Shown here: piece by piece, positions 14,137 to 26,800 of the stretch
How the letters are laid out: each line of letters starts with the position of its first letter
How positions within the stretch are numbered: the stretch's first letter is position 1
Origin: Panonychus citri
Lineage: Eukaryota; Arthropoda; Arachnida; Trombidiformes; Tetranychidae
Length of the DNA stretch: 64,000 nt
Direction: 5' to 3'
NCBI RefSeq assembly: GCF_014898815.1
Contig: NW_026515543.1
Location: forward strand, 2,790,001-2,854,000
Position numbers and translations under genes: made by a program
The notes under the pieces: generated by a model
What the model was told of the DNA's origin: nothing
What the model saw: the letters and a program-made list of their open reading frames with translations, nothing else
The model's database searches: none

Positions 14137-17100
14137 GTACCAATAATAATCTAATTAGACAAAGAAAAAAAAGGACACCAGAATTCTGATAAAAAGCAAT
14201 TAAATGATTAAAACATTTTCGAACACGATGAAAACCAGTCCCATACCCTCAGGCATTGATTGCAAAACGTAAAAACACCGAAGCTGAATTAATCTTTCGC
14301 AAATCTCAAATTTTATGCCTACGGTCTTTCTAATTACCTTTTTTTGCTAATGATTATCAGTTAATTGTATCTCAATCTATTCTTAATATCGTTCTCCCTT
14401 CCATAGATTTATTATGTATTCGTGTTATGTGTTTACCCGTCTACTCATTTTACTACTTAATCAATCGCCCGTTTAAAGTTAAATTTGTCCTATTGTTTTC
14501 TTACCTTGATGAAGAAAATTTTTCCTCTCAACTTGATATTTTACTATTACCAATTATCTTAATCACCCGCATTTATCACCTTCCCTTTGGAAATAACGTC
14601 GCAAAAACTTTTCCTATTAAGAGATTATCTCAGATTATCCATTGTGGTCAATACATTGTCAGGAGAAATCACCAACCATCATAATCCATGGCTTTTACTT
14701 TCGATGCACCAAAAATCAAACGGACGTTCCACCGAAAAAAAAACAAACAAAATGATTAACTAAATCAGGAAAATTAAGCTGATTAAGTAAAAGAAAAACA
14801 ATAATCATGAAAGTCATTGTAATCAACCGTCAGATAGATTTAAAAAAATTCTGCAATCAATAATTAATCAATAACATACTTTGGGTAATCTTTTTCTCCC
14901 TTAAAAGAAAAGATTTCATCACAATTTAAATCAATACATTGCGTCACCAATTAACTTATATAAATTTTTCATATCAAGTTAACTAATTGGTCTGAAAGTT
15001 ATTAGTAAGCTGGTTGATTGCTGATTAGATTATTATTGAAAATGAATATAACCAGACATCGTAATCATGGTGATAATTATCAGGGTCATAACTTGATTGG
15101 AAAATGATAATTAGTGATAATTAGTGAAACAAACAAAGAAACACAATCAATGGCTTCCTAGAGTTAACAATGGAAATGTATAAGCAATTAGTTGATATTA
15201 TTACTTTAACACTTTTAATTGTTATCTCTTTGTAGGATATATGAATGTTAATTTAATTACGATGATGAGTATAAATAATTTATCAACATGGGAAAGTGTT
15301 AATCAAATATCAGCATCATCATTAACTACCATTTATCATGAGTGTGTTACTCAGGAAGAGGATAAATATCAACTTGGAAAATTGAGATGAAAGGAGAGAA
15401 AAAGTAATGAATGAAATTCTCAATTTTCATCATAAATTCCTTACCTTGATCATCAAATTTATTATTATTCTTGTTGATTGTCAATTGGCTTTTTTTTTCA
15501 TTCGTCTACGGATATCAGGATTCATGGTAACTGCGCTTCTTAGTTGCTCCAATAAATTTGAAGAAAAGTCCATTGATCATTTCAAGTTGCTCAGCTCTGA
15601 ATTTGCTTGTTTACTCAGGGTAAACACAGTCAAATTTTCAGACATTGAAACACCTTATGAGTAGATTAATATAGTTTTCAGGAAAATAAGTCAACTTGAA
15701 ATTCATCAAAATTGAATTTGTCGTTGAATGAAGAGAGATCCATTTTCAATTGGTGAACAATTTAAATTGTAAATTATGTATTAAAGTTGTTATGTATTGG
15801 ATGGCTCAATCTCTCTGTTTGTTTTGTTCTTCATGGAAATTACCACTCGTATCATGTATTCAGATTAATAATCTCATGATATGTTGAGAACTTAAGTTGA
15901 GCCTTAATTGAGTTAAACCAGTTCTGTTGATATCATATTTTCATGAGCTTAGAATAGAATTTTTTTTCTTGTTCGTCTGAGAAAAGAAAAGTCCAATACA
16001 GTAATTACCAAAAATTGATTACGATCAGGATCAAGTCAGTCACCAATCAATGGAAATTCAATTGTCAGGGTGAAATCAAAAGATTGGATACAATTACTAT
16101 AGACAAACATTTAAGAAGCAAAAAAAATTACTTCATTTTCACATAAAAGATCAACAGGGAACCAGAACTATTTCAATTACCTGTTACATTGTTACCTTTA
16201 GATTTAAGAGGTAATTTGATAAACCATGGGAAGAACACAATATTAAAGATGATTATGATGAAACGAAATACAAACAATTTTATAATCGGTTATCAAATTA
16301 AAAGATGGAGAAAAAGAAAGTGAAAAAATGGCGTCAAAGGTCAGAAAGAATCAAATGTTAACCTTCAATATGTGTTGATCCTTCTAATTGTGATTAAAAC
16401 TGTTGATTGTTGATTATTGGTTCCAATGGAAAAACACTAATTAAATCTCGTACCAAAAGGAAGAGGGATTAATAATAAGAGAAACAACTAATTGGCAAGT
16501 AACCAGATTAACCAGAATCTAAACACTGCGAACATTTTGAAAAAGAGAAAAGAACAACAAGAAAAAAGTAAGAGAAAAAGAAGGAGAAGAAAAAAAAGAA
16601 CAAATTTTTTTTCTCTTTGCAACAAGACAGAGACTTTTCATTCGTTTACACGTTGCTCTTGATTGCGTTTTCCTCTTTTAATTTGGTTTGTTTTGTTGTT
16701 AATTGTTGTTCTCTCTTAAATTACCTTGTGGCTAATTGTTACATAGTTTAAATATTCAATAGTTTACTAATTGTTTAAGTGTTTAAACTGATTGATAACC
16801 AGAAGTTTCAAGTGGAGCAACAATCGGGAGGATAAGTGATTACTTGGATTCCATAGTTTTTGGGTTAGTAACCAGAATTTTGGTGATGGAAGAAAAAAGA
16901 AAATGTGATGAGGTTGTTGTTGGTGGTGGTTTTGGTGGTGGTGATGATGATGATGATGATTATGTTGATAGAGAAAGAGGGGAAAAAGTTACATTAGCTC
17001 ATAAAGTGAATTCTATTTTTGGTCTTCCCCAATCTTTAAGTTATCGGTGTCTCTCATTTCTCATTTCTCTATTCTCAAATTCTTGCTATCACAGTTTCTC

Positions 17101-17491
17101 TGTTTATTTTTCTTTATCTTTCTTGTTCTCTCTTCATCTTACTCGTTGCTTATTCTCCTTTGTTCATTTTATCAACATCATAACCATCATCATCATCATC
17201 TCCCGAAACGTAAATACATCCATTATAAACATAACCGTTGTTCACCTTTAATTTTGTGTCTGTTTTTCTCTATCAACAACACCATTTCTACAATCAGCTT
17301 TTTCTTTTAAAATTCTTACTAACACTGTTTTCCATCATTAAACCCTACAGGTAAAAACAATTTTCAATCTAAAAGGAAACAAAATTCTGTATCTATCACA
17401 ACAATTTTTCATCATTAAGTTCATCTTTAGGTGATTCATCCGAGAAGAAAAAAACAACCCAGACTACCGTTAACATCTTCTAACCATCAAC
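14137..17491. other. Tubulin 3' region and intergenic DNA
   Basis: Starts with the probable tubulin 3' UTR and runs to the Ly6-like gene. Open frames at 14427-14684, 15407-15664 and 16844-17310 are hydrophobic or Gly/Asp-repeat translations of T-rich or GA-rich DNA without family signatures. The stretch 16520-16700 and the CT-rich 17040-17300 may include 5' leader sequence of the next gene. I see no supported gene. Confidence 0.45.
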
Positions 17492-20400
17492 ATGATTAGT
17501 TTCAATCAGAAAATGTACCTTTTCATGCCGCTTTTTCTTGCAATTACCTTACCTTTGGGTGAGTTAACCATTGCCTTTGGAAAGAAGAGAAAAAATTGAT
17601 GTGACAAAAAGATTATCAGTCAAATAGTGAGAAAGGAGAGAGAGATAAACAACAGTTTACCAGTTGAATGGTCAAACTAAATGGGAAGAATCTTCAAGAA
17701 AGACAAAAAGAAAGAGAGATTAAAAAGGTGATGAAAAAATCGAAACAAGAGAAAAAGAGAAAAGAACAAAAATAGACATTTATTACTCATCTTTTTAGTG
17801 CAACTTTTTTCTTTTCCTCTCTTATGATGTCACATTTTCATCAACATCTTTTTTTCTCTTCTTGCCTTCATCGTTAATTTTAACGTTTTTTGCATCAATT
17901 TTTGATTCTATCAGAAATCATCACTATTTCTCACATAATCAGGCTCATTGTTTTTGTTTTTGTTTATATTTTTCTATTCACTTACAGGCCAATGTGATAC
18001 CAGTGAATCTATGAAATGTTACGTTTGCACCAACATCGAAGATTCTGATTGTAAGGATAATCCAACCGCTGATAAATTTATCATGGATTGTGAAGATTTT
18101 TTCTCCAACAAATCAGAAACCTTTAAGCCTACAAAGAAAGATTTTTCTGTCGAAAGACAATTGAACAAGGTTCGTGTGATTATTTAACAGATCAAATCTT
18201 TTTCATCCTTCCTCATCACCATCACCATTATCATCTTCATACTTTTTCAGATTTCTTCATGTTAGCCTTTTATTTATACAAATGGACTTGAGAAAACTCA
18301 TCTTCATTACTTTGAGACTTGAAGAAAAAATTGGAAAACCTTGATGACTATTGATTAGTATCGGTCGTTTTTTGCTTTCTTTTCTCATCTCGTATTGATT
18401 ATATACCATAACTATTGGTACGTTTGCTTACGAAAATTGTCAATATTCCATGTGAAAAATAACCTTCACTTTAGAACGCAATCAATCCTGTTTTCCGCAA
18501 ATTCTTCATCTTTTTTTCTTCTTCTCTCTCTTTCTCATTTGCGTTCTGTCTCATGATGAGATCAACCTTTCCAAGGGTATTCATTTTATTTATATTCATC
18601 ATGTTCGAAATTATCTTGTTCTCAAGGTTTCTCTTTGTTTTCTTTCTCATGAAAATTCATGATAAAGTCCAGTTTTAGTATTGTATTGCCTCTAGGATCG
18701 GATTACCCTCATGAGAATTATTAGTTAATGACCATCACTATTAACCTACGATTTTCGTTGTGTCAATTGTCTTGCTTCTGCTTTTATTCAATTAACGGCA
18801 ATTATTTTACCTTTTTGAATCTTTTATTTGCTTTATTATTGTAATTTTCATGCCCTTAGTGCTTACTACAAATAGTATTATTATCGATGTGATTAATTCA
18901 AAATAGATCATCTTGTCCTCGTGGCTTCGTAATCTGTTTTCCTCTTATTGCTGTAAAATGGATTTAACTTTGTTCATCAGGCATCATTTTCTGAGTGAAT
19001 ACCAGGAGAAAGATGATGATAAACAAGAAAATTAAAGAGAATAGTGTAAATGCTTTGTGATATTGAAACGATAATCATGCTTAATGATGATAATATAAAT
19101 ACATGGAATTTATCAATTTGCCAAAAAACACGAATTTATATTATTCTTTTGTTTATCTTTTTTTTCTCATGCCAATTTTTCTTTCTTCAATTATATCAAT
19201 CAATATTTCCATCAAAGTAATTGTACTTTTAACATTTATCACTATTTCCATCAATTGAAAATGAAAAGAAAAACTAGAAAATCAAATAATTTAGTCATAA
19301 AAGTAAAATGAATTTAATCAATTTACTATTATAAACTGTAAATTCAGTTGACAATTTGACAATAAATTCCTATTTTATTGTTGAATTTTCATTACCTGTT
19401 TGTGACACTCATCATGGATAATTTAATGAATGATTTTTATCCTTTTTTTACTGAATTAACATCCACCATGAACATAGACATGAAACTTTAACCTTGAAAG
19501 ATGATCTGATTGATAGAGTCAAACTTGAAATTGGTCAAACTGTAACATTACATAATCTCTTCTAGTCTTCATGAATATCATTATCATGTAACTCTGATAC
19601 ATTTCGTACAACTAACGATACAAACATGAAGATTTTATATCTTGTTTATCGAATAGTAACAAACTCTAACTTTATAACATCAATTTGAAACTTTTAGAAC
19701 TTTGAAATTTGTTATTCGAAAAGATGAAAAAAGATATCAGCTGATAACCATTTTTCTAATATCTAATAACATTATTATTTATCAATACTTTCTAAAGATA
19801 TCACTATAATAATAACATTGTCCAACAAATAAAGTAAATAGTGATGAATAAAATCATATATCACCTAATTTGTTTACACTGATTACATTGACAATTATCT
19901 TGAATGAATAATCATTTGTTGCCTTAAAAATGATTCTCATTTGTTAACTATTATTAATTTGATTCAACTTTGCCATTTATTGAATTAACTTGATTGCCTG
20001 TAAATATTTGATAACGTGAATCCCTTGTAATTGAATTTCAACGATATTAAATACAATGTATTGTTGAAATATCTTGATAGATAATTCTGATTATCCATAA
20101 TTAATGATTATTAATTAAATTTCTAATGTTCTTTGCTCCCTTCCTATTTACCATTATAAATATATTGACTTTTTTCGCAATACATTATCGAATTGCATTC
20201 TCCCACTCATTCACCCAATTAGATATGTTTAAGCTACTGATAATAAAGAAGAAGAGTTCATTTTATCATGAGTTTCATGATAGACAAAACTCATTGTATT
20301 GATAATCTAGCAAATAATGATTTTAATGAACATTGTTACATACCATTTTCATTGGAATGAATTTGATTCCTCATCGAACATGATTATTACTTTTACTATC

Positions 20401-20867
20401 ATTCATCAAATAAACATTAGATTTAATCATTCATCTTCTTTTTTTCTTCTCCTGTTCAAATCATCTAGTTAATAATCGATCTTGAATCTGATATCATTCC
20501 ATCATGATTAATATGTTATAATCCTTTGTGAATTTTATTTCCAATTTTCGTATTTTTCGCGATAGAACACTGGAACTGATTTAGTTGATTGTTTACTTTT
20601 AATTTTCTAATTTTCTCTTTATCCATTATTATTGCTTTTCTAGGAGTCACATTCAAGGGAGAAGCAAATAAAGAGCGAATCATTCGAAGCTGTGGTAATA
20701 TTCGTGAAGATCGACCATGCTACCGAACTTCTGATACTCAAGTGAATACACAGACATGTGAATGTTATGATCCTCTTTGTAATACTGCAGATACTCGGAC
20801 ATCCTCATCAACTTTCATTAAGATTTTAATTCCCGCTTTGGCAGCAATTCTCTTTAATCTCTCATAG
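17492..20867 (+). CDS. Ly6/uPAR (quiver-like) GPI-anchored surface protein, three exons
   Basis: A small secreted three-finger protein held on the outer membrane face. Exons are 17492-17558, 17988-18173 and 20644-20867, joined in phase 1 at both introns, giving 158 aa. Exon 1 is almost entirely the signal peptide (MYLFMPLFLAITLPLG). The mature part starts QCDTSESMKCYVCTN and contains ten cysteines. It ends the domain with CECYDPLCN, the classic Ly6 C-terminal Cys-Asn. A hydrophobic tail (IKILIPALAAILFNL) follows, as expected for a GPI-attachment signal. Arthropod relatives modulate ion channels, septate junctions or sleep-related signalling, but no specific function can be read here. The exon 2 donor (GTGTGA after codon GTT C) was chosen because it keeps the frame. 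An alternative at 18170 does not. Confidence 0.85.
18174..20643 (+). other. Intron 2 of the Ly6-like gene (2.5 kb)
   Basis: AT-rich with T-rich tracts at 18500-18540 and 19150-19200. It ends in tgcttttctag. I see no nested gene. Confidence 0.6.
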
Positions 20868-23805
20868 ACACAAATCTTTTTCTTCTTCATCAATCTCTCT
20901 TGTCTTTTCTCACTCCTTATAAAACATTTGTTACAATTGATTTAGTTTAATCTTGACCATTTTTGTTTCTGGTCATTTCAGTCTTAATTTCATGTTCTCC
21001 TCAAGAGTCGAGAGAAGATTATAAAGGATAAATGACGCATAAACAACAGCAACTCTTACAATTACTATTAAAGTTAGTGTTAATCGTAGGTCAGCATCGA
21101 TGGAAGATTAGAAGAATGATTTTGTTTCATCTTCTTCCTAAACTTCATCCTCGTTCTTGTCGTCTCTCTCTCTCCTATCTCCTCCTCCATCTCTGTTTCT
21201 CACTCACTGCCCTATCTTTGAACGATCACTCTAACATCTCTTCCTTTAACCACACAACTCTTGTACATTAAATTAGGATTCTCTCTCTGTCTTTTATCGA
21301 TCTTTATGATTTCGAGTTTAATTCGCATCAATGGTCTAATTTTCTCAATTGTTTCTTCTATTGTACTTCAAGAATCTATTTATAATTATGTCTCTACTCT
21401 ATAGTTACTAATAATCTTTATAGTTTTCTTTATCATCAACCAAATTTAATTATTCTAAACTAATGTAGATAACAATGAACTCATAATTAGTGGGTAGATT
21501 AACTGGATTTCAACAAGCAAACATCATCAATAACTTACACCGAGTGACAAAACAACAACCATAACATTGTTATTTCAATGTATCTGTTTATCATTCACCA
21601 CCTTTTCCTCATCATCAACAATAAGCATGACACAGGAATGAAACTTGCTCATGGAGAGAGACAGAGAACGAGAAACATCAACAATCATCCAAACCAGATG
21701 GAAAAAAGAAAACGATAATCAATAATCAGCAATGATAATTAAGTTTAATAACTTGTGCCTTAAAATTGAACGATTATAAGTCATATTTTATCAAGAATCT
21801 ATTGACAATCTTGATTAACTCTGTCTTGCCAATCAAAATATTACATAATCCCAACTAATGATTGATAATATCCTCAATATAAAAATTGTATAAAAACTAA
21901 CTACAAATCTTTTGTTAGCTAATTGTTATTGATTGATTCAAATCAATGAGAATTGCACAAAATTGAAACAAAATGATACAAGAAGCAAAAAAAAATCTCA
22001 TCATTAATCCTAATCCTTTTTAAATTAGTTCAACTTAACTTGACAAAAGCTAAAAAAATTTCCAAACAAATTGAATTAATTTCAATAATCACAATCAAAA
22101 ATAACAATTGAACAGAAACTCTGTACCTGACATATTCAATACAATTAATTGTATGATTAAATAAATTGAGATAACAAAATAACAATACAAAACTAGTTTA
22201 AACTATTAATATAAAAATATTTCAATACAATTAACTTGAATTATCGTTGTGATTGAAAATGACGAAAAATGGAATCATGAAACTGAATCAAATCATCAAA
22301 TTGTTTCAATTAAATTGACTGAAACTCATTAATGAAAAATTCAAAGTTGTTCTGAATAAATGAATAATAAGAATTGAATGAAATTTTCAAGATAATTAAG
22401 AAAAAAATTGTTCCTAAATTTGATTCTCTTTTCCTGTAACATGGTAATTTAATCAACGATAATAATACTCTCCATGTAACGAGATAAAAAAGAACACAAT
22501 TAAACGCGAAAAACAACAATTAATAAATTGTCATAATCGTCAACACAATTATTCATGTAATCGAAAATTGGATCGCGATGAAAACAAAAAGAAAAAAGTT
22601 CTGAGTTTTTATTCAGAATTTTATCTTCATCCGGATGAAAGAAGAAGAAGAAAAAATGATGAATTTTCAGGATAATTTATTTTCTTTATTGTTTTTTAGT
22701 TAGTTAATTGTTTAGAAGACACAGAAAAAAATTGAACATTGAAACAATTAGATAGCAAATGATTAACGTTATTCATGTAATAACAATAAAATAATCAGAA
22801 TTGATTGTTGATCGGGTGAAAAATATTTTTAATTGTTGACAGGACAAAGTAAAACAAAATTGATTGGTGATCAACAATTAAATCATTTGACCATTTAAAG
22901 ATAATTATCTAACAATGTAAGTTTATAAGTGAAATTAAATTAAATTAAATTAACCAATTGGAATCATTTAATTGCTTATGAAAATGGGATGTTAATCATG
23001 ATCAATTAACGCCCTTGACATTGAAGTTAATCTACAATCAGGCTAATTGTTTCGTCCAACAATCAGCATAATCAACAAGTAAAATTAAGTGATAAAAATA
23101 AGTAAACAATTAACAATCATATTTGATATTCAGATGATGATTTCCACTAATCCAGTTCCTTAATCGTAACTAATATTGTCTATTACAATATCCCCTGAGT
23201 ATTTACCGTTATATTTATCAAATTAATTGTATTAACTTAGTCTCGCAATTAGAATTAACTTTTTCCACCTCAATTATACTTCCACAATTAACTACATCTT
23301 GACTCAATTAGTTAACTAATTTATTAATAACAATAACAATAATAATGATAATCTTACAATAAATTGTGTTCCTGTTCAACAATTAACTTTCAATATTTAC
23401 TAATAATTAACATAAGTAATATTATTATTTGATAATTTGCTTCTTAATCATAATGATTATATAATCAATTGATGATTTTATCATCAGGTATAACCAATGG
23501 GAACAATTTATCACATTGATTGTAATTAAATTTGTTTTTTTTCGGTTAATTGTTTCTCGTGATAATCAAGCACCTAAATATATGTATTTATATTTTTATT
23601 ATTAACATTCATTATGATTGAGAATAATTGATTAATTAATTGTTCATAATTTGGTTCTTTTCGGTTAATTGTCAATCTAAACTGTTTCTCTTTTTACATA
23701 AAAATAAATTAGAACTTTTTTTCCTCGCTAACAATTTAAATGATCTGTTCAATTGATTAGTTATTATTAATAATTTGTTTCTCGAAAAAAAGTAAATTAT
23801 TTTTA
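20868..23805. other. Intergenic region between convergent Ly6-like and opsin genes
   Basis: Contains the 3' UTRs of both genes and AT-rich DNA. A short imperfect tandem of attaa units lies around 22934-22960. Open frames at 21032-21271 and 22310-22519 have no family character. Confidence 0.5.
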
Positions 23806-26800
23806 TCACCGTTTCTCATAATCGGATAATTCAATTTCGGATAAATTACCATCTGATATGTGAACAAATTGTGACGATTCCTTGACCGGGTCACCGCCAA
23901 TAGTGACCGTTGATTGTATTACGGTCCGTCTTTCGGTGACCGTTTTGGTTGATAAACAAAATGAACACAGTTTCCGTTGAAATTCACGTTTAAATCGTGG
24001 ATTACCTAATCCATAAAGGTAAGGATTAACTACTGATGAAAGTTTAGCAAAGAGAGACGGGATCATGGATGAAGTTGGCGTAATGTAGGATTGATCTAAA
24101 AGTCCAAGAAGAGCGATAACGGCATAAGGTGTCCAAGAGAGTATCCAGAAGGCAATTAATGAGAGAACAATTTTAACCAGTCTCATTTCCATTTTACCGC
24201 TTTCTTTTATTGATCTACCTCGAGAATCTCGAAGTGAAGCTCGATAAACTGAACTGGCCCGTTCGCAGAGTTTATCTTGAGTCTTTTGGAACATTGACTC
24301 GTTTCTTTCAACGGCAATGATAATTCCCGCGTATGAGGTCACAATCAGGGCAAGTGGAACTATCCAGGCTGCCGTGAAAAACGCAAATATGTAAACTCGT
24401 GAGACAAGATCTTTGGACAAATAATCAAAGGAGCACGAGGTTAAATAGCCTTCGGGAACATATCGATTGAATAATTGGAAAACGGGAGGAGTGGAAAAGA
24501 TTAATGAATAGATCCAGATAAGTGTAGATATGACCAAAGCCCGACGCATTGAGAGACGGGAATGTGGCGATAAAGGTCGAGATATTGAATTTAAACGTTC
24601 CATGGCCATCATGGCGATCGTCATGATCGCCGAGGTTCCTGAAAGGCCACCAAAGAAACCATATATTTTACACCCTGAAATTAATAAATCACACAAACAT
24701 AGAGATTAAGGTAAACAATTAATTACTCTAATAATAAGTTGTATCATTTAGTTTTGATTCTGTTACTTGACTTTATATTTTTACTGGAAAAATTTCATGG
24801 AAAATGAAAAATTGGATCAATGGAGTTCAAAAGGATGAAATTTATCAATATCTATTCACCAGCTTCAGGGTGATTTAAATTCAATATCTTAGACTTGGAT
24901 TTTCGTGAGATATTAATACGTTTTTTTTTTCATCAAAATCATCAATTTCAGCCCTGAAGAAATGAAATGTCAAGAAATAGACAATAAGTCCAACAAGATA
25001 CATTTTTACAATTTAATGTACGAAAAATTGAAAAAATTTAAATTGTAAACAATCAAAATAAGAGATGATATCATTGTGAGAGTTATTCATTACCATGAAA
25101 GGATCATGAACAAGACAGATAAATAGAAATCAACATTGACATGACAAAAGCGAAACAAGACAATTGAACTGAACATGAATTCCAATGACAATGAGGATTA
25201 TCAGGTGAAGAGATAAAGTCTTGATATTCACACAGGTAAAATCGCTGTGAACATGAACAAAGGAAAAAGTTTACGCTCGAAAGATCAGGAAGAGAAGAAA
25301 ACTTTTCTTTTCTATCTATCGATATTTTCAATCAACTGATCAACTGATACAAATCATCATGACTCTTGAACTTCAGGTATTAGGCTTTTCTTTTCCATCT
25401 CCAACATTTATCAGTTTCATTTTCTCATATTAAACTTTGAAAACAAATAAGACTCTAAATCATGATAACAAATCACTGATCATTAATCAAGACCAATTTC
25501 GACCCAACATGGACACATTAACCATTCGTTTCCGACAATTTATATTAGGCTGTTCATATTTTGACAATCGTAATGTTTATGGTGAAAATCGGGGTGACTT
25601 TTTCAAGATTATTGTTTTACTTTAACATTTTGAGGAAGAGAAAATGAATAATTCTTAATGAATTAGTAGTCCTAATGTACCAAAGGAATCAAATCTTAAA
25701 TCACTATCGTTCATGTTAAATATTATGTTCAATTATCTGAATACATTTTGTGAATAATAATGAAAAACAACAATGAAACGAGATGAAAAGTTCCTGAAAT
25801 ATGAATATGAATGAATCTTTTGTTTACATTTCAAGTGTCAAAATAATGTAATATCACTTTACTCTTGGGTATTAATAGTGAAATAAACTTGAAGATTATC
25901 TTAACATTCTGAATAATATCAACTGAATTTTGTCATAACGGAACAAATGAAATGTCCAAAGGGAAAAGTTGTACCAATAGATTATTATTAGATTGTTATG
26001 AGTGTTATCCTTTTGTCTCTGGGATTGTCAATTGTTTGAATATTACATAGATTGGATTCTTTGGTTGCCTGCCACCATTGTACCTTGACTCGAATGAGAT
26101 TTGTTTACCTGGTTCAGGTAAGACTTTGAATTTTTGTAAAATTGAAACAACATAGAGAAACAATTGAAGATTAGCTAAACTTTCACCGGGACAAACTCGT
26201 TTACCGCCACTGAAAGGTATCAAATGTTGAGGTTTAACGGCTTTAGTACCATTGTCGATAAGGAAACGATTAGGGTCAAATTTATCAGGCTCAGGATACA
26301 ATGAAGAGTCTCGATGAACAGACCAAAAGTTGAATAGAACCAAAGTATCTTTAGGTATCAGTTTATCGCCGATTTTTACATCAGCGGTTGCTCGTCGCTG
26401 TAAATTGATCGGCACCAATGAGACCATTCGATGCACTTCATATATGAAGGAGATCGTGAAAGGCATTCGTTGTCGGTCAACATTATTAGGTAATCTATCG
26501 AAACCAATTGTCTCTCTAATTTCATCTCGGATCTTTTCTTGGTACTCTGGATAAGCGGCCAAATAAGCCATCGTCCAATTCAATGTACTTTGAATTGTGC
26601 TCGAACCAGCGCTGTAGAAAGCAGAAGTATTTCTCAATAAAACTTCTCGATTGAAGTTCGAGTTGTTCTCGTCGGCTCTTTTGTCCATCTCATGAAGAAA
26701 TCCATCGATATAATCTTCTATTTCTTTAGTATCACTAGTTTTCATCTTTTCTAGATGTTTATCAATCTCAATTTGTACGAAACAATCAGTACGTTTGATA

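Noticed and set aside
13643..14146. Second open frame over the last tubulin exon.
   Set aside because: It is the shadow of the conserved alpha-tubulin frame.
16844..17310. Long open frames with Gly/Asp repeats and hydrophobic tails upstream of the Ly6-like gene.
   Set aside because: They are translations of GGT/GAT and CT-rich low-complexity DNA with no domain, and two frames overlap. More likely leader or spacer DNA.
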